A DNA stretch of 64,000 bases, from NCBI GenBank assembly GCA_009927165.1, contig RFNO01000051.1, positions 62,001 through 126,000 on the forward strand. The letters are read 5' to 3'. The translations under genes were made by a program, and so were the position numbers. Each line of letters begins with the position of its first letter. Position 1 is the first letter of the stretch. Positions 1 through 8,688 of this stretch are shown here, piece by piece. The DNA is from Pseudomonadota bacterium. GTDB taxonomy: Bacteria; Bdellovibrionota; FAC87; UBA2466. The notes under the pieces were generated by a model. The model ran no database searches. It was not told the DNA's origin and worked only from the letters and a program-made list of their open reading frames with translations.

Positions 1-879
1 CGCAGGTTTCGTTATTTGAGTTTTTAGAGCCGGTCTTGCAATTACGTTCTTCTTCTTCTTGGTAGAATGGACCAGCTCGCGCTTTAAGAAGTCAGCGCTT
101 TTGAAAACGGTGTTTTGTCTGTCAAGAAGTCTTCTTCGGCCAGCTTCTTTAGCTTGATCGACACTTGCCACACCTTCTACTTCTTGAACTCGTTTTAATC
201 CGAGTGCGCCCCCACCCGGAACTGTTTCCGTGCCTTGTGCTTCCCCCGGGGCTCGTCCTTTGGCAGCCAATGGTCTGCTGACTTCCCGCTTAGGTTTATC
301 GACTTTTGGACCGACTTTTTCCCCCAAGTAAGATTCAGTTGAAACTCGCTTCACAATAGACGGGAAAAATCGTCGTTTGGGAGGCTCTCGGTCAGTGGGA
401 GCTTTAGGAGCTGTTGCTTCTGTTTCCGCTCGGACTGTGTCCTCAGGAGCTGGAGCAGACTCTTTGGCTTCTTGCGAAGGGATAACCTCAGTAGAAACTT
501 CTTCAGGAGCTCCCATAGCAGCAACTTCTAATTGGTTATTTTCATTAGCAGGGGCTTCTTCAGTCACACCAGGGGCCGAGACTTCTTCTTTGACAGGCTC
601 AGGCTCTTGGGTTTTTGCAGCCGCTCGCCGTCTGATAACGGTGGCGCCCACTCGCTTCTCAGTAACCGAAGGGTTATCACTTTTCGCAGCAGTTTCCTTT
701 TTAGAAGCAGTTGGCTTGTTTTTTTTGAAATAGTCACGGACCGTTTTGATTTCTTCCGTTCCAAGCACGCTCGTAATCCCTTTTACTTGGACTCCAAGTC
801 TTTGTACGACTTCGACCAAGTGCTGACTCTCAACTCCCAGCTCTTTCGCTAATTCGTAAACTTTTAGTTTTCCGGTCAT
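1..879 (-). CDS. infB: Translation initiation factor IF-2, N-terminal part (cut by left edge)
   Basis: This is the amino-terminal 293 codons of IF-2, the GTPase that brings initiator tRNA to the 30S subunit; the GTPase core lies outside the window. Reading begins at ATG 879 (MTGKLKVYELAKELGVES), a typical IF2_N helical domain. It is followed by a long Ala/Pro/Glu/Lys-rich linker of low complexity (roughly residues 50-240), as is usual in IF-2 of Gram-negative bacteria. The gene lies 34 bases after nusA on the same strand, matching the widespread rimP-nusA-infB order. The reading frame stays open to base 1, so the truncation comes from the window edge and not from mutation. Confidence 0.93.
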   Translation of the reverse strand, partial: MTGKLKVYELAKELGVESQHLVEVVQRLGVQVKGITSVLGTEEIKTVRDYFKKNKPTASKKETAAKSDNPSVTEKRVGATVIRRRAAAKTQEPEPVKEEVSAPGVTEEAPANENNQLEVAAMGAPEEVSTEVIPSQEAKESAPAPEDTVRAETEATAPKAPTDREPPKRRFFPSIVKRVSTESYLGEKVGPKVDKPKREVSRPLAAKGRAPGEAQGTETVPGGGALGLKRVQEVEGVASVDQAKEAGRRRLLDRQNTVFKSADFLKRELVHSTKKKKNVIARPALKTQITKPA

Positions 880-913
880 GCGGTTCGTTATCCTTAAAAG
901 GGGTTACTTTGGT

Positions 914-2323
914 TTACTTGCTTGCCTCGTCAGAAGAAACTTGAGTTTCTTCTGTTTTTTCTCGTTGCTCATGCGCTTTTACTTCAGCTTTTAATCTCTC
1001 GAAGACCGCATCAGCCGACATTTTATTCGGATCTTGAGAGGCTTTCTTTTCTGTTTCACTATAATGCTTTCTCATTTCTTCCAGTTTACCGGAATCAATC
1101 AGCTTCTGAGCATTAACTTTGACTTCGTTGGCTTTGTCTTCCGTAAACCCAGGCACATCTTTTAATTGGGTCACATCTGCTCCAACTAATTGCTCTACTC
1201 GAGTGTATCCATAATGGTACAGACTCTGCGCGAGAGTGTCCGTCATTCCTTCGACAGCCATGAACATTGCTTTCATTGCGTCCTGTCGAATAGCCATTTT
1301 TGTTTCTGAGAGAATGTCGAGCTTCCAGCCCGTTAAGATTGAGGCTAATTTTACGTTTTGGCCACGTTTCCCAATCGCAAGCGACAATTGATTGTCGGCT
1401 ACGACAATTTCCATCGCGTGATTATATTCATCAATCACTACTTTAGAAACTTCGGCGGGAGCAAGGGCATTACAGACAAATCTGGTCTCATCAGCATCCC
1501 AAGGAACGATATCGATTTTCTCTCCGCGCAGTTCTTGCACTACGTTTTGAACTCTCGCTCCTTTTACCCCGACACAGGCGCCCACGGGATCCACATCTGG
1601 GTCAGAGGAAGTTACCGCGATTTTTGCACGAATGCCTGGTTCTCTGGCAGCATTCTTAATTTGGACGATTTCTTCCGCTACTTCAGGCACTTCATTTTTA
1701 AACAATTGAATGAGAAGCTCCGGACAAGTTCTGGAAAGAACAATTTTGGGGCCTCGGGGGGTTTGCTGAACATCGATTAAGAAGGACAGAACTCGATCTC
1801 CCGGCTTAAAGCTTTCCCCAGGAATCTGCTCTCGAGTGGGAAGAATCGCATCTGTCCGACCCAAATCAATTACTAGACAACCCTTCTCGACTCTTCGGCA
1901 GGTTCCGCTGATGAGTTCACCCCGTTTGATATTAAATTCGTTGTAAATAATATCGCGTTCAGCATCCCGAACTTTTTGAATAATTACTTGTTTAGCTGTT
2001 TGAGCAGCAATACGGCCGAATTCAGCAGAGTTTAATTTGATACCGATGCTGTCACCCAAAGCAACATCCGGATCAAGTTTCTTGGCTTCATCTTCAAGAA
2101 CTTCGGTATCATCATCGCCCACATCTTCGACGACAGTTTTAAATTGAAAAAGCTCCACTTCCCCTAAATCTTCATTGAAATGAGCTTCTAGTTCTACATG
2201 CAGACCAAATTTCTTTTTTGCCGCAGTCAACATGGCGGACTCAAGCGCCTCTACCAATACTGAACGGTCAATCCCTTTATCTTTTTGAACTTGATCCAGA
2301 ACTCTTGATAATTCTGATGCCAT
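914..2323 (-). CDS. nusA: Transcription termination/antitermination factor NusA
   Basis: NusA binds RNA polymerase and nascent RNA and modulates pausing, termination and antitermination. The 469-residue product has the N-terminal polymerase-binding domain (MASELSRVLDQVQKDKGI onward), an S1 domain near residues 130-200 (GELISGTCRRVEKGCLVIDL), KH domains near 220-345 with the motif GVKGARVQNVVQEL and a second with AIGKRGQNVKLA, and a C-terminal helix-hairpin-helix-like segment ending in an acidic tail. I chose ATG 2323 over the in-frame GTG 2335 because GGAGG sits just upstream of the ATG and the GTG overlaps the rimP stop. It lies 11 bases after rimP and is surely cotranscribed with it. Confidence 0.96.
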   Translation of the reverse strand: MASELSRVLDQVQKDKGIDRSVLVEALESAMLTAAKKKFGLHVELEAHFNEDLGEVELFQFKTVVEDVGDDDTEVLEDEAKKLDPDVALGDSIGIKLNSAEFGRIAAQTAKQVIIQKVRDAERDIIYNEFNIKRGELISGTCRRVEKGCLVIDLGRTDAILPTREQIPGESFKPGDRVLSFLIDVQQTPRGPKIVLSRTCPELLIQLFKNEVPEVAEEIVQIKNAAREPGIRAKIAVTSSDPDVDPVGACVGVKGARVQNVVQELRGEKIDIVPWDADETRFVCNALAPAEVSKVVIDEYNHAMEIVVADNQLSLAIGKRGQNVKLASILTGWKLDILSETKMAIRQDAMKAMFMAVEGMTDTLAQSLYHYGYTRVEQLVGADVTQLKDVPGFTEDKANEVKVNAQKLIDSGKLEEMRKHYSETEKKASQDPNKMSADAVFERLKAEVKAHEQREKTEETQVSSDEASK

Positions 2324-2334
2324 CTTTTCCTCCA

Positions 2335-2820
2335 CTAAACTTTAAATTCCCAAACCGTGTTTGCTTTTTTAATTTGGTTCAAAGGAATGCTTACTTCCTT
2401 GCCTGAAACGGACATAGCCAACTGTCCTGGCACTACTTTAAGAAGTTTTCCTCTCACATTCGCTCCCAAGCCGGGGATGCTCTCTGTCAGGCCAATCTTG
2501 AGTTCAGCTCCAAGCACTTTCTCAAAATCGCTCACCAGTCTGAGCCGTCTATCCAGTCCAGGCGACGAAATTTCTAATTCATAAGCTCCCTCAAGAACGT
2601 TTTCGTTCTCAAGAAAAGGGTCTAAATGTCGCGAGGCCCGAACACAATCTTCAAGTGATACTTGAGTTTCAGAGCCCAACCGCTCGATGAAAATCCGCAA
2701 AAGCGAACGGCCCCCAAGTCTGCAATCTAAATCCACAATACGAAACCCTAAAGGCAACAGCTCTTTCTCACAGGTATTCAACAACTTAAGCTCTAAATCG
2801 CTTTTTGAAATAGACTCCAA
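2335..2820 (-). CDS. rimP: Ribosome maturation factor RimP
   Basis: RimP assists maturation of the 30S ribosomal subunit. The 161-residue protein has the family hallmarks: VDLDCRLGGRSLLRIFIER in the N-terminal domain, then VSLEDCVRASRHLDPFL and YELEISSPGLDRRL, followed by the small SH3-like C-terminal domain. The start is TTG 2820, preceded by GAGGG about seven bases upstream; no better ATG exists in frame. It is the first gene of rimP-nusA-infB and begins only 20 bases after a terminator that closes the preceding PBP1A unit, so its promoter must overlap or lie within that terminator region. Confidence 0.93.
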   Translation of the reverse strand: MESISKSDLELKLLNTCEKELLPLGFRIVDLDCRLGGRSLLRIFIERLGSETQVSLEDCVRASRHLDPFLENENVLEGAYELEISSPGLDRRLRLVSDFEKVLGAELKIGLTESIPGLGANVRGKLLKVVPGQLAMSVSGKEVSIPLNQIKKANTVWEFKV

Positions 2821-2839
2821 AAGCCTACCCTCTCATAGT

Positions 2840-2864
2840 AAAAAAGCGGGCTTTTCGGCCCGCT
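2840..2864 (-). terminator. Rho-independent terminator after the PBP1A gene
   Basis: On the minus strand a 7-bp perfect stem AGCGGGC/GCCCGCT with a 6-base loop is followed at once by six T residues. It lies between the PBP1A stop (2938) and the rimP start (2820), and is the clearest intrinsic terminator seen in the window. Confidence 0.85.
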
Positions 2865-2937
2865 TAGGTACGATAATCAACGAGACGGCAGAGTTTTAGC
2901 AGCTTATGGAGCAGAAAACAAGGGGAAGCCCTCGGGG

Positions 2938-5589
2938 TTACTCGTAGCCTTCCCGTTGAAAATCCGAGGTTTCTTCTGGCGGAAGGGATGGGGGATTGGC
3001 AGGTATCGGTAGCGCAGGCTCATGAGGAACGGGGCCCAAATCCGCGGGAGCGGCAGTTGTTGCCCTAACGCTGGGCTCTCCCACACGGGGGATATTAGAG
3101 CCTGAGGCGTCTGGCACTGCTCCGGCTTTAAAAGCCACCCTTACGCGGTTGGGATTTGAAGGGGGAGCAAGCAGTCCCGTTTGCCTGTCCACGTAGGCAA
3201 AAACAACATCCTCGGGAATCGGAAAATCGCCTCCCGAATAGAACTTGCTTACGAATTTCAAATAATCTGCCCAAATGGGGGCCGCAGCTCGACCTCCCGT
3301 TTCTTGAACATCCAACGCCTTGTCTTTGAGATATCCAATCCAAACTCCTGCCATTACATGAGGAGAATAGCCCACAAACCAAGCGTCACGGTGATCATTT
3401 GAGGTCCCGGTTTTTCCAGCCACCGATCCAGGAACCCCCGATGCGGCTCTCCCTGTTCCTTCTTGAACCACTGCTTTGAGCATATCGGTCATTACATAAG
3501 CGGTCTGCGCCGAAATGACTCGATTTTCGTTTTCTTGAAGAGGGTCAGCAACAATAGCATTGGCAGTTGACTCTTCAGCAGCATTTTGAAGCGCCGGAAG
3601 CTCTTCAATTATTTTGCCAGTGCTGTCTTCAACTCGTTTGATGTAATTCAAGACAACTGGCTTTCCGAGACGAGGGAAAATAGCGTAAGCTCGCATGATT
3701 TCCTCTAGGCTCGTGGACCACGAACCCAATCCGATTGTGAGGTCTCGGGGGAGCGAAGCAGTAATCCCAAGGTTTCGAGAGTATTGAATACCGTAATCAA
3801 TCGTTATTTCGGATAATAGTTTTACAGTAGGAACATTCATGGAGCGAATGAGTGCTGACCGAAGAGGAATTTCTCCCTCAAATTTCCCGCCATAATTGTG
3901 AGGCTTCCAGTCTTCACCTGGTACAGTGCTTGTATCTACTTCAACTTTGTCATCATTCTTAAACACCACTGGAGAATCAGTAACAAGCGAGGATGGAGAA
4001 AATCCTTTATCGATAGCAGCAGCGTAAATAAGGGGTTTAAAGGTTGAACCGACTTGTCGCTTCGCTTGCAGAGCACAATTAAACTTACTTTTTTCGAAAT
4101 CCAATCCGCCCACCATCGCTCGTACAAAACCGTTTTTTACATCGTAAGAAAGAAGCGCTCCTGAAACTTCGGGCTCCTGTTCCAACGAACAAATTGCAAG
4201 AGCCCGCCCCTTGTCGATTTGTTCGACTTTGACGTTAATGACATCGCCCTCTCTCAATACCTGGCTTACTTTGTCCACTGGGCGATTTTCCGTTTTTACC
4301 CAGGACACTCCCGATAACGGCAATAACGCTTTGGTAAGGCCAATTCGTAATTCGGCTTCGTTGGCATTATCATTGATTCCGACAACCAGTGCTGAGTAGA
4401 TTTTATTGCTTCGAACTGGAGTATCGCCGACGAAGTCACTGTTTTTTGATAGATAAGGAGAGAGATCATACTCCAACACTTTGGACGACTTCTCCGCAGC
4501 ATCGCTTGCCAGAATTCGAGCGGGTTTAAGTTTATCAAGAACCTGTTGATGAATGGTGGCACGAAACTCTTCTCGTCGTGCTTCATCCGCCAAGTTTGAA
4601 GATACTCCCCGCCATCCTAACCGTTTATCGACATCTCGAACTCCCTTGTCTAGTGCAGCCTCGGCAGCTCTTTGGAACTCGTGCCGAACAGTAGTGTAAA
4701 CCCGGTAGCCCTGCTTTAACACGTCTTCTGAACCGTATTTTGCCATCAGATACTGACGAACATACTCCACAAAATAGGGTGCCATTTTGTTATTCAGGTC
4801 TTCTTGAGGATAGACTCTGACCGGTTCTGCAAGCACTTCCTTAAATCGTTCTTCACTCAAGTAACCGTCATCAACCATTCTTCTCAAAACATAGGTCTGT
4901 CGCTTTTTTGCCAAGTCTGGATGATGAAACGGATTCCAATCGTTGGGGCGTTGAGGCAGTCCGGCCAGAATGGCGCCTTCGGAAACAGTTAACTGTCCTA
5001 CTTTTTTATTAAAATAATTTCGAGCAGCAGCTCCGATTCCAAAAGAACCATGACCTAAATAGATTTCAGACAAGTAGAGTGAGAGGATTTCTTGTTTAGA
5101 TAATTCTCGCTCCATTCGATAAGCCAACACCATCTCTCGCAGCTTTCGAGTCAGCACCTTTTTCTTCGATTCAAGAAGTAGAGCGCGGGCTACTTGCTGG
5201 GTAATCGTACTTCCCCCTTGCGCATATCGGCCTCGAGTTAGGTTGGACCACAAGGCTCTCAAAATACTGTTAATGTCTATTCCGTGATGAGAGAGAAAAT
5301 TAGAATCTTCGGCTGCCAGAAAAGCGTTGATTACATGCTGGGGAATTTCTTTGAATTCGACTGGATAACGGCGCTCGGTTGTAAACTCTCCGATTTTGAT
5401 GCCATCATCAGAAAACACTTCTGTCGCATGGGCGTGCTGAAACGATTTAAGTTGGGAGACGGGTGGTAAGCCGGCGGTTAAAAAATAAAAGAATCCGAGA
5501 CCAACGACTGCAACACTCAGTGTTCCACCGATTAGAATCAGCGAGAAGGTTTGAAAAAATTTCCGAACCGATGGAATAGTCTGGCTCAT
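2938..5589 (-). CDS. Penicillin-binding protein 1A, bifunctional transglycosylase/transpeptidase
   Basis: This class A penicillin-binding protein polymerises and cross-links peptidoglycan from the outer face of the inner membrane. The 883-residue product has a short cytoplasmic N-terminus and one membrane segment (about residues 14-35). The GT51 transglycosylase domain follows (EDSNFLSHHGID, GGSTITQQVAR, KLREMVLAYRMERELSK), then an inserted OB-like region. The transpeptidase domain has the catalytic SxxK (GSTFKPL), SxN (RSMNVP) and KTG (AGKTGTSND) motifs. The C-terminus is Pro/Ala-rich. Its ATG overlaps the stop of the upstream ribbon-helix-helix gene as ATGA, so the two are probably translationally coupled. 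Confidence 0.96.
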   Translation of the reverse strand: MSQTIPSVRKFFQTFSLILIGGTLSVAVVGLGFFYFLTAGLPPVSQLKSFQHAHATEVFSDDGIKIGEFTTERRYPVEFKEIPQHVINAFLAAEDSNFLSHHGIDINSILRALWSNLTRGRYAQGGSTITQQVARALLLESKKKVLTRKLREMVLAYRMERELSKQEILSLYLSEIYLGHGSFGIGAAARNYFNKKVGQLTVSEGAILAGLPQRPNDWNPFHHPDLAKKRQTYVLRRMVDDGYLSEERFKEVLAEPVRVYPQEDLNNKMAPYFVEYVRQYLMAKYGSEDVLKQGYRVYTTVRHEFQRAAEAALDKGVRDVDKRLGWRGVSSNLADEARREEFRATIHQQVLDKLKPARILASDAAEKSSKVLEYDLSPYLSKNSDFVGDTPVRSNKIYSALVVGINDNANEAELRIGLTKALLPLSGVSWVKTENRPVDKVSQVLREGDVINVKVEQIDKGRALAICSLEQEPEVSGALLSYDVKNGFVRAMVGGLDFEKSKFNCALQAKRQVGSTFKPLIYAAAIDKGFSPSSLVTDSPVVFKNDDKVEVDTSTVPGEDWKPHNYGGKFEGEIPLRSALIRSMNVPTVKLLSEITIDYGIQYSRNLGITASLPRDLTIGLGSWSTSLEEIMRAYAIFPRLGKPVVLNYIKRVEDSTGKIIEELPALQNAAEESTANAIVADPLQENENRVISAQTAYVMTDMLKAVVQEGTGRAASGVPGSVAGKTGTSNDHRDAWFVGYSPHVMAGVWIGYLKDKALDVQETGGRAAAPIWADYLKFVSKFYSGGDFPIPEDVVFAYVDRQTGLLAPPSNPNRVRVAFKAGAVPDASGSNIPRVGEPSVRATTAAPADLGPVPHEPALPIPANPPSLPPEETSDFQREGYE

Positions 5590-5777
5590 TTATTTTTATT
5601 GATCCCTAAGAAATCATTGTGAGTCGCGATAAACATCATCAATGACGTTTTTACCAATTCATCCACCGAACGCTTGGTGTTTTGTTCCATCGTCTTAAGG
5701 TCTCGCACAATGTAACTGGGGAGTTTTACAGTAAGTTGAGTGGGCTGAATTTCTTCAGGAGTTTTGTCAATTTTCAT
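5586..5777 (-). CDS. Small ribbon-helix-helix-type protein upstream of PBP1A
   Basis: This 63-residue protein reads like a ribbon-helix-helix (MetJ/Arc/CopG) fold: a short strand TQLTVKLPSYIVRDLKTM, a turn, then a second helix RSVDELVKTSLMMFI. Such proteins are usually DNA-binding dimers acting as autoregulators or antitoxins, but there is no toxin-like partner next to it. Its TGA overlaps the PBP1A ATG by four bases, which ties its expression to cell-wall synthesis. Upstream lie a palindrome (5827-5845) and a 12-bp hairpin (5881-5912). The fold is inferred from sequence pattern only and no target is known. Confidence 0.65.
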   Translation of the reverse strand: MKIDKTPEEIQPTQLTVKLPSYIVRDLKTMEQNTKRSVDELVKTSLMMFIATHNDFLGINKNK

Positions 5778-5826
5778 AGCCGTATTCTTCTTGGATTTGG
5801 CTTGCAGGTCAACCTACAACGCCTTA

Positions 5827-5845
5827 ATTAGCGCGACGCGCTATC
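5827..5845. promoter_or_regulatory. GC-rich palindrome, candidate operator (copy 1)
   Basis: The core TAGCGCGACGCGCTA is a perfect 7-1-7 palindrome. It lies about 50 bases upstream of the RHH start. A second copy matching at 17 of 19 positions lies at 45598-45616, about 42 bases upstream of the phosphoesterase gene. The shared palindrome and similar spacing suggest a binding site; the regulator is unknown. Confidence 0.4.
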
Positions 5846-5880
5846 GCTTTTCTGTTTCTGCTTAATTTTACGACGAACTC

Positions 5881-5912
5881 CTAGTGGGACTCAAGTCATG
5901 GAATCCCACTAG
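5881..5912 (-). promoter_or_regulatory. Strong 12-bp hairpin in the leader of the RHH-PBP1A genes
   Basis: The sequence CTAGTGGGA...TCCCACTAG forms a 9-bp perfect stem. On the minus strand it extends to 12 bp with one G-U pair and an 8-base loop. There is no T-run on either side, so it is not a standard terminator. It could be an mRNA stability or control element, or part of a small RNA. Confidence 0.4.
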
Positions 5913-6130
5913 AAACTCACCGTCTCCCTCACGGGAGTTTGGGGGTAGGGGACGAGGCAATTACAAAACTGCAACAAAACTCTTTCGCACAAAGCACTTC
6001 CGCAATCCACTTTTCACGCGCCTGTCCCAAGTGTTCTTACGAGGATGCAACCTCAAGACCATATTTTTGCGCATGAACATGGCACCGAATACTCAAAGTG
6101 TCTGTAGAAGACTTGTCTAGATGTGAAAAG

Positions 6131-6964
6131 TTAGCTTAGGAACTTTTCCGGAATGCTACTACAAACAAATTTCTCTATTTCTGCAGCCGTTTCTTCAAGC
6201 GCCTTGTTAGTAACGTCAAAAACTGGCCAACGCCGATTTTTACGAAAAATATCTTTGCAGTAATCAATTTCTAGCTCAACTTGTGCTGGGTCGGCGTAAG
6301 AACTATGGGGGTCTTCTCCCATTTTCAAAAGTCTTTCTCTCCGAATTCTCACCAAAGCTTTTGAATCAATAATGAGACCTACAATTTTTCGCTGATCCGT
6401 CAAAAACAGTTTCTCAGGAAGAGGAATACCTCTAACGACTGGAACATTCGCCACTTTCCAGCCTTTATAGGAAAGATAAATAGAAAGTGGAGTTTTGCTC
6501 GTTCGGGACAATCCCACTAAAATGATATCCGCCATTTCGAGGTTGTCGGGGAAACGCCCATCATCATGTTTCACTGTAAATTCAATGGCCTCAATCCGTT
6601 TAAAATAAGACTCATTTACTTGATGAAAAAGACCCGGCTCTCCTTTTTGATTCTGAGTTAGAAATTGGGACAATAGCTGCAAGAGAGGTCCTAGCAAATC
6701 GACTGCAGGAACCACACACCGTTGAGCAGTTTTTTCAACGAATTCCCGCAATGCTTTTGCCACAATTGTATAAACGACAATTCCTCGCTTTGAATGAGCT
6801 TCTTCAAAAATTGCAGTAACTTGCGGCTCAGTTCTCACGTTTTTGTACCGCACTATTTTGAGATCGCTTCCAGAGTATTGCACCAATGCTGCTTTGATCA
6901 TGAGATCAGCCGTTTCACCGGTACCATCCGACATGATAAAAAGCGTTAGTTTAGGTTCGTTCAT
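6131..6964 (-). CDS. ppsR: PEP synthase / pyruvate phosphate dikinase regulatory protein
   Basis: Members of this family (DUF299) are bifunctional kinase/pyrophosphorylases that switch PEP synthase or pyruvate phosphate dikinase off and on by ADP-dependent phosphorylation of a threonine and Pi-dependent dephosphorylation. The 277-residue product begins LTLFIMSDGTGETADLMIKA, a family signature. It contains the phosphate-binding loop GLSRTSKTPLSIYL and the basic C-terminal pattern KNRRWPVFDVTNKALEETAAEI. The target enzyme is not in the window, so whether it acts on PpsA or PPDK is undecided. It starts six bases after hflX on the same strand. Confidence 0.92.
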   Translation of the reverse strand: MNEPKLTLFIMSDGTGETADLMIKAALVQYSGSDLKIVRYKNVRTEPQVTAIFEEAHSKRGIVVYTIVAKALREFVEKTAQRCVVPAVDLLGPLLQLLSQFLTQNQKGEPGLFHQVNESYFKRIEAIEFTVKHDDGRFPDNLEMADIILVGLSRTSKTPLSIYLSYKGWKVANVPVVRGIPLPEKLFLTDQRKIVGLIIDSKALVRIRRERLLKMGEDPHSSYADPAQVELEIDYCKDIFRKNRRWPVFDVTNKALEETAAEIEKFVCSSIPEKFLS

Positions 6965-6970
6965 AAATAC

Positions 6971-8275
6971 CTACTGTTTAATTACTACTCCTGGCTTTTC
7001 CAAAAGTCTTAACCAATTCGCTGTGGATCTCATGACCCTTATTTGAAAATGTGCCCCCTCTTCCAGATAAACCTTATTGATCACTTTTGAAAACTCATGG
7101 ATCTGGGATTGGAGCCAAGTGTCACTATAAGGAACTGTGATCTCTAATTCCATCATGTCTCTTTCAAAATAAGAAAAAATAGCTTCTCTAAGCCGCCTCA
7201 TATCCATGGGCTTAAAAGCAGAAACCGCAATGCAATCAATATATTTTCGCTCTAAAATCTTCGGAAGAAAAATCTCTTTAACTAAGTCGGCTTTGTTGAA
7301 AACAAGAAAAGTAGGGTTGTCTCCGGCCCCGATTTCTTCAAGCACTTTTTTAGTAACTTCCATTTGCTCCATGTAATAAGGCGACGACATGTCTACTACA
7401 TGAAGGAGAACATCTGCTTCAAGAACCTCCTGCAGAGTAGACCTAAAGGAAGCCACCAGCCCATGAGGAAGTTTGTCAATAAACCCAACCGTGTCACTCA
7501 ACAAGATCGGAGGTCTGGTTTTTGGGTCAATAATTCTGACCGTGGAATCCAGCGTAGCAAATAAGCGGTCGTCGACATAAACATTGCTATGGGTAAGATT
7601 GTTCATGAGCGTGGATTTTCCAGCATTGGTATAGCCCACTATGGCCACTCTTAAGAATTTATCCCGGTGTCGCCGTTGGAGTGAGCGATCTTGGGCTTGA
7701 TGAGCGATTTCAGTTTTTAGTTTGGCGATTCGGCTTCGGATCATTCGTCTATCTAACTCAATTTGTTTTTCTCCAACCCCCTTTAAGCCAATCCCTCCTC
7801 GTTGCCTTTCCAAGTGAGTCCAGCGTCGAGTCAAGTGATTGGCAAGATATTCCAGCGTCGCCAGCTCCACTTGGTTTTTTGCTTCTTTAGTTCGAGCATG
7901 TTTCGAAAAGATATCTAAAATAATCCCGGTGCGATCGATCACACGGCAACAAAGAATCTTTTCAAGATTTCGCTGTTGGGTACCAGAAAGCTCTTGATCG
8001 AACGCGACTAAGTCACATTTTTTCTCTTTGATTATGACAGCGATTTCCTCTGCTTTTCCTCTCCCAATAAAAACAGAGGGTTCGGGCTTCAGCCGTTTCT
8101 GAATCACTGTTTCAACTACGTTTCCACCCAAAGTTTGAATCAGCCGTTCAAGCTCCTTGAGCGAACTTTCCACTTCGTCCTGGGTATTCTCTCGAAACTG
8201 AACTCCGACCGTTAAGACATTTTCTGTGAGCTCTGCCGAAATGGTATTGCCGCGTTTCTCCAGAAAAGAACTCAT
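6971..8275 (-). CDS. hflX: GTPase HflX, ribosome-associated
   Basis: HflX is a GTPase that binds the 50S subunit and rescues or splits stalled 70S ribosomes under stress. The N-terminal HflX domain (about residues 20-165, ending in the RGGIGLKGVGEKQIELDRR region) is followed by the G domain: G1 GYTNAGKSTL, G3 DTVGF and G4 NKAD. I place the start at ATG 8275, which forms an ATGA overlap with the stop of the upstream gene, giving 434 residues. An in-frame start at 8308 would add 11 unlikely residues. It lies between an unknown gene and ppsR in one minus-strand unit. Confidence 0.95.
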   Translation of the reverse strand: MSSFLEKRGNTISAELTENVLTVGVQFRENTQDEVESSLKELERLIQTLGGNVVETVIQKRLKPEPSVFIGRGKAEEIAVIIKEKKCDLVAFDQELSGTQQRNLEKILCCRVIDRTGIILDIFSKHARTKEAKNQVELATLEYLANHLTRRWTHLERQRGGIGLKGVGEKQIELDRRMIRSRIAKLKTEIAHQAQDRSLQRRHRDKFLRVAIVGYTNAGKSTLMNNLTHSNVYVDDRLFATLDSTVRIIDPKTRPPILLSDTVGFIDKLPHGLVASFRSTLQEVLEADVLLHVVDMSSPYYMEQMEVTKKVLEEIGAGDNPTFLVFNKADLVKEIFLPKILERKYIDCIAVSAFKPMDMRRLREAIFSYFERDMMELEITVPYSDTWLQSQIHEFSKVINKVYLEEGAHFQIRVMRSTANWLRLLEKPGVVIKQ

Positions 8276-8688
8276 AATTGAATGGTGTCTCCCCCTACCC
8301 ACAACCAATCAGAAACTGAAGATTGAAACTGTTTCAGTTCGTTTTCAATTATCAACGGCAAGTTTGGCGTAGTGGTTAAAATAAGCACTCGAGAAAAGTT
8401 CATGGACTCAGCATTTTGACAAAAAAGCTCCACATTTGTTGAGGATACAAAGTCAACAGCGAGAAAAGGTGCTGAAATTCTTCCTCCGGTTGCAATAAAA
8501 GTAGAGTCCCGCTCCGTTGAACGTAAATGTCGTGTGAGCATCCCTCCCAGCTTCCAATCCAAATGATGCAATAATCGATGTTGAGGCAACGTGTTCTGGC
8601 TTTCTGGGAGACAAATCCAGATACAGTCTAAACCCAACCCCTCCCAAAAATCTAAACGGCTTGCCGCTATTTTTTGTATTTTTGGCAT
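8272..8688 (-). CDS. Hypothetical protein upstream of hflX
   Basis: This is a 138-residue protein starting at ATG 8688 (MPKIQKIAASRLDF). I do not recognise it firmly. The stretch LHHLDWKLGGMLTRHLRS followed by an alternating beta pattern (STFIATGGRISAPFLAVDF, FSRVLILTT) loosely resembles the N-terminal macro-like domain of M17 leucyl aminopeptidases, which is only a weak suggestion. There is no signal peptide and no obvious catalytic motif. Its TGA overlaps the hflX ATG by four bases, so the two are coupled. A longer frame back to 8745 is possible but would run toward the divergent porin gene. Confidence 0.6.
   Translation of the reverse strand: MPKIQKIAASRLDFWEGLGLDCIWICLPESQNTLPQHRLLHHLDWKLGGMLTRHLRSTERDSTFIATGGRISAPFLAVDFVSSTNVELFCQNAESMNFSRVLILTTTPNLPLIIENELKQFQSSVSDWLWVGGDTIQL

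Larger units (their letters stand above)
5778..6130 (-). other. Long non-coding gap with palindromes between ppsR and the RHH-PBP1A genes
   Basis: I find no convincing protein gene here; the only plus-strand open frame (5884-6120) has low-complexity, unprotein-like composition. The gap holds a GC-rich palindrome at 5827-5845, a 12-bp hairpin at 5881-5912, and weaker stem-loops such as GAGG-TTGCAT-CCTC on the minus strand near 6040-6055. It is most simply the long 5' leader and promoter region of the minus-strand RHH-PBP1A operon. A small structured RNA is also possible. Confidence 0.5.

Noticed and set aside
5586-5777. Toxin-antitoxin module
   Set aside because: Only an RHH-like protein is present; the neighbour is PBP1A, not a toxin.
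5884-6120. Plus-strand 78-codon frame in the ppsR/RHH gap
   Set aside because: No ribosome site, odd composition, and overlaps palindromic leader structure.
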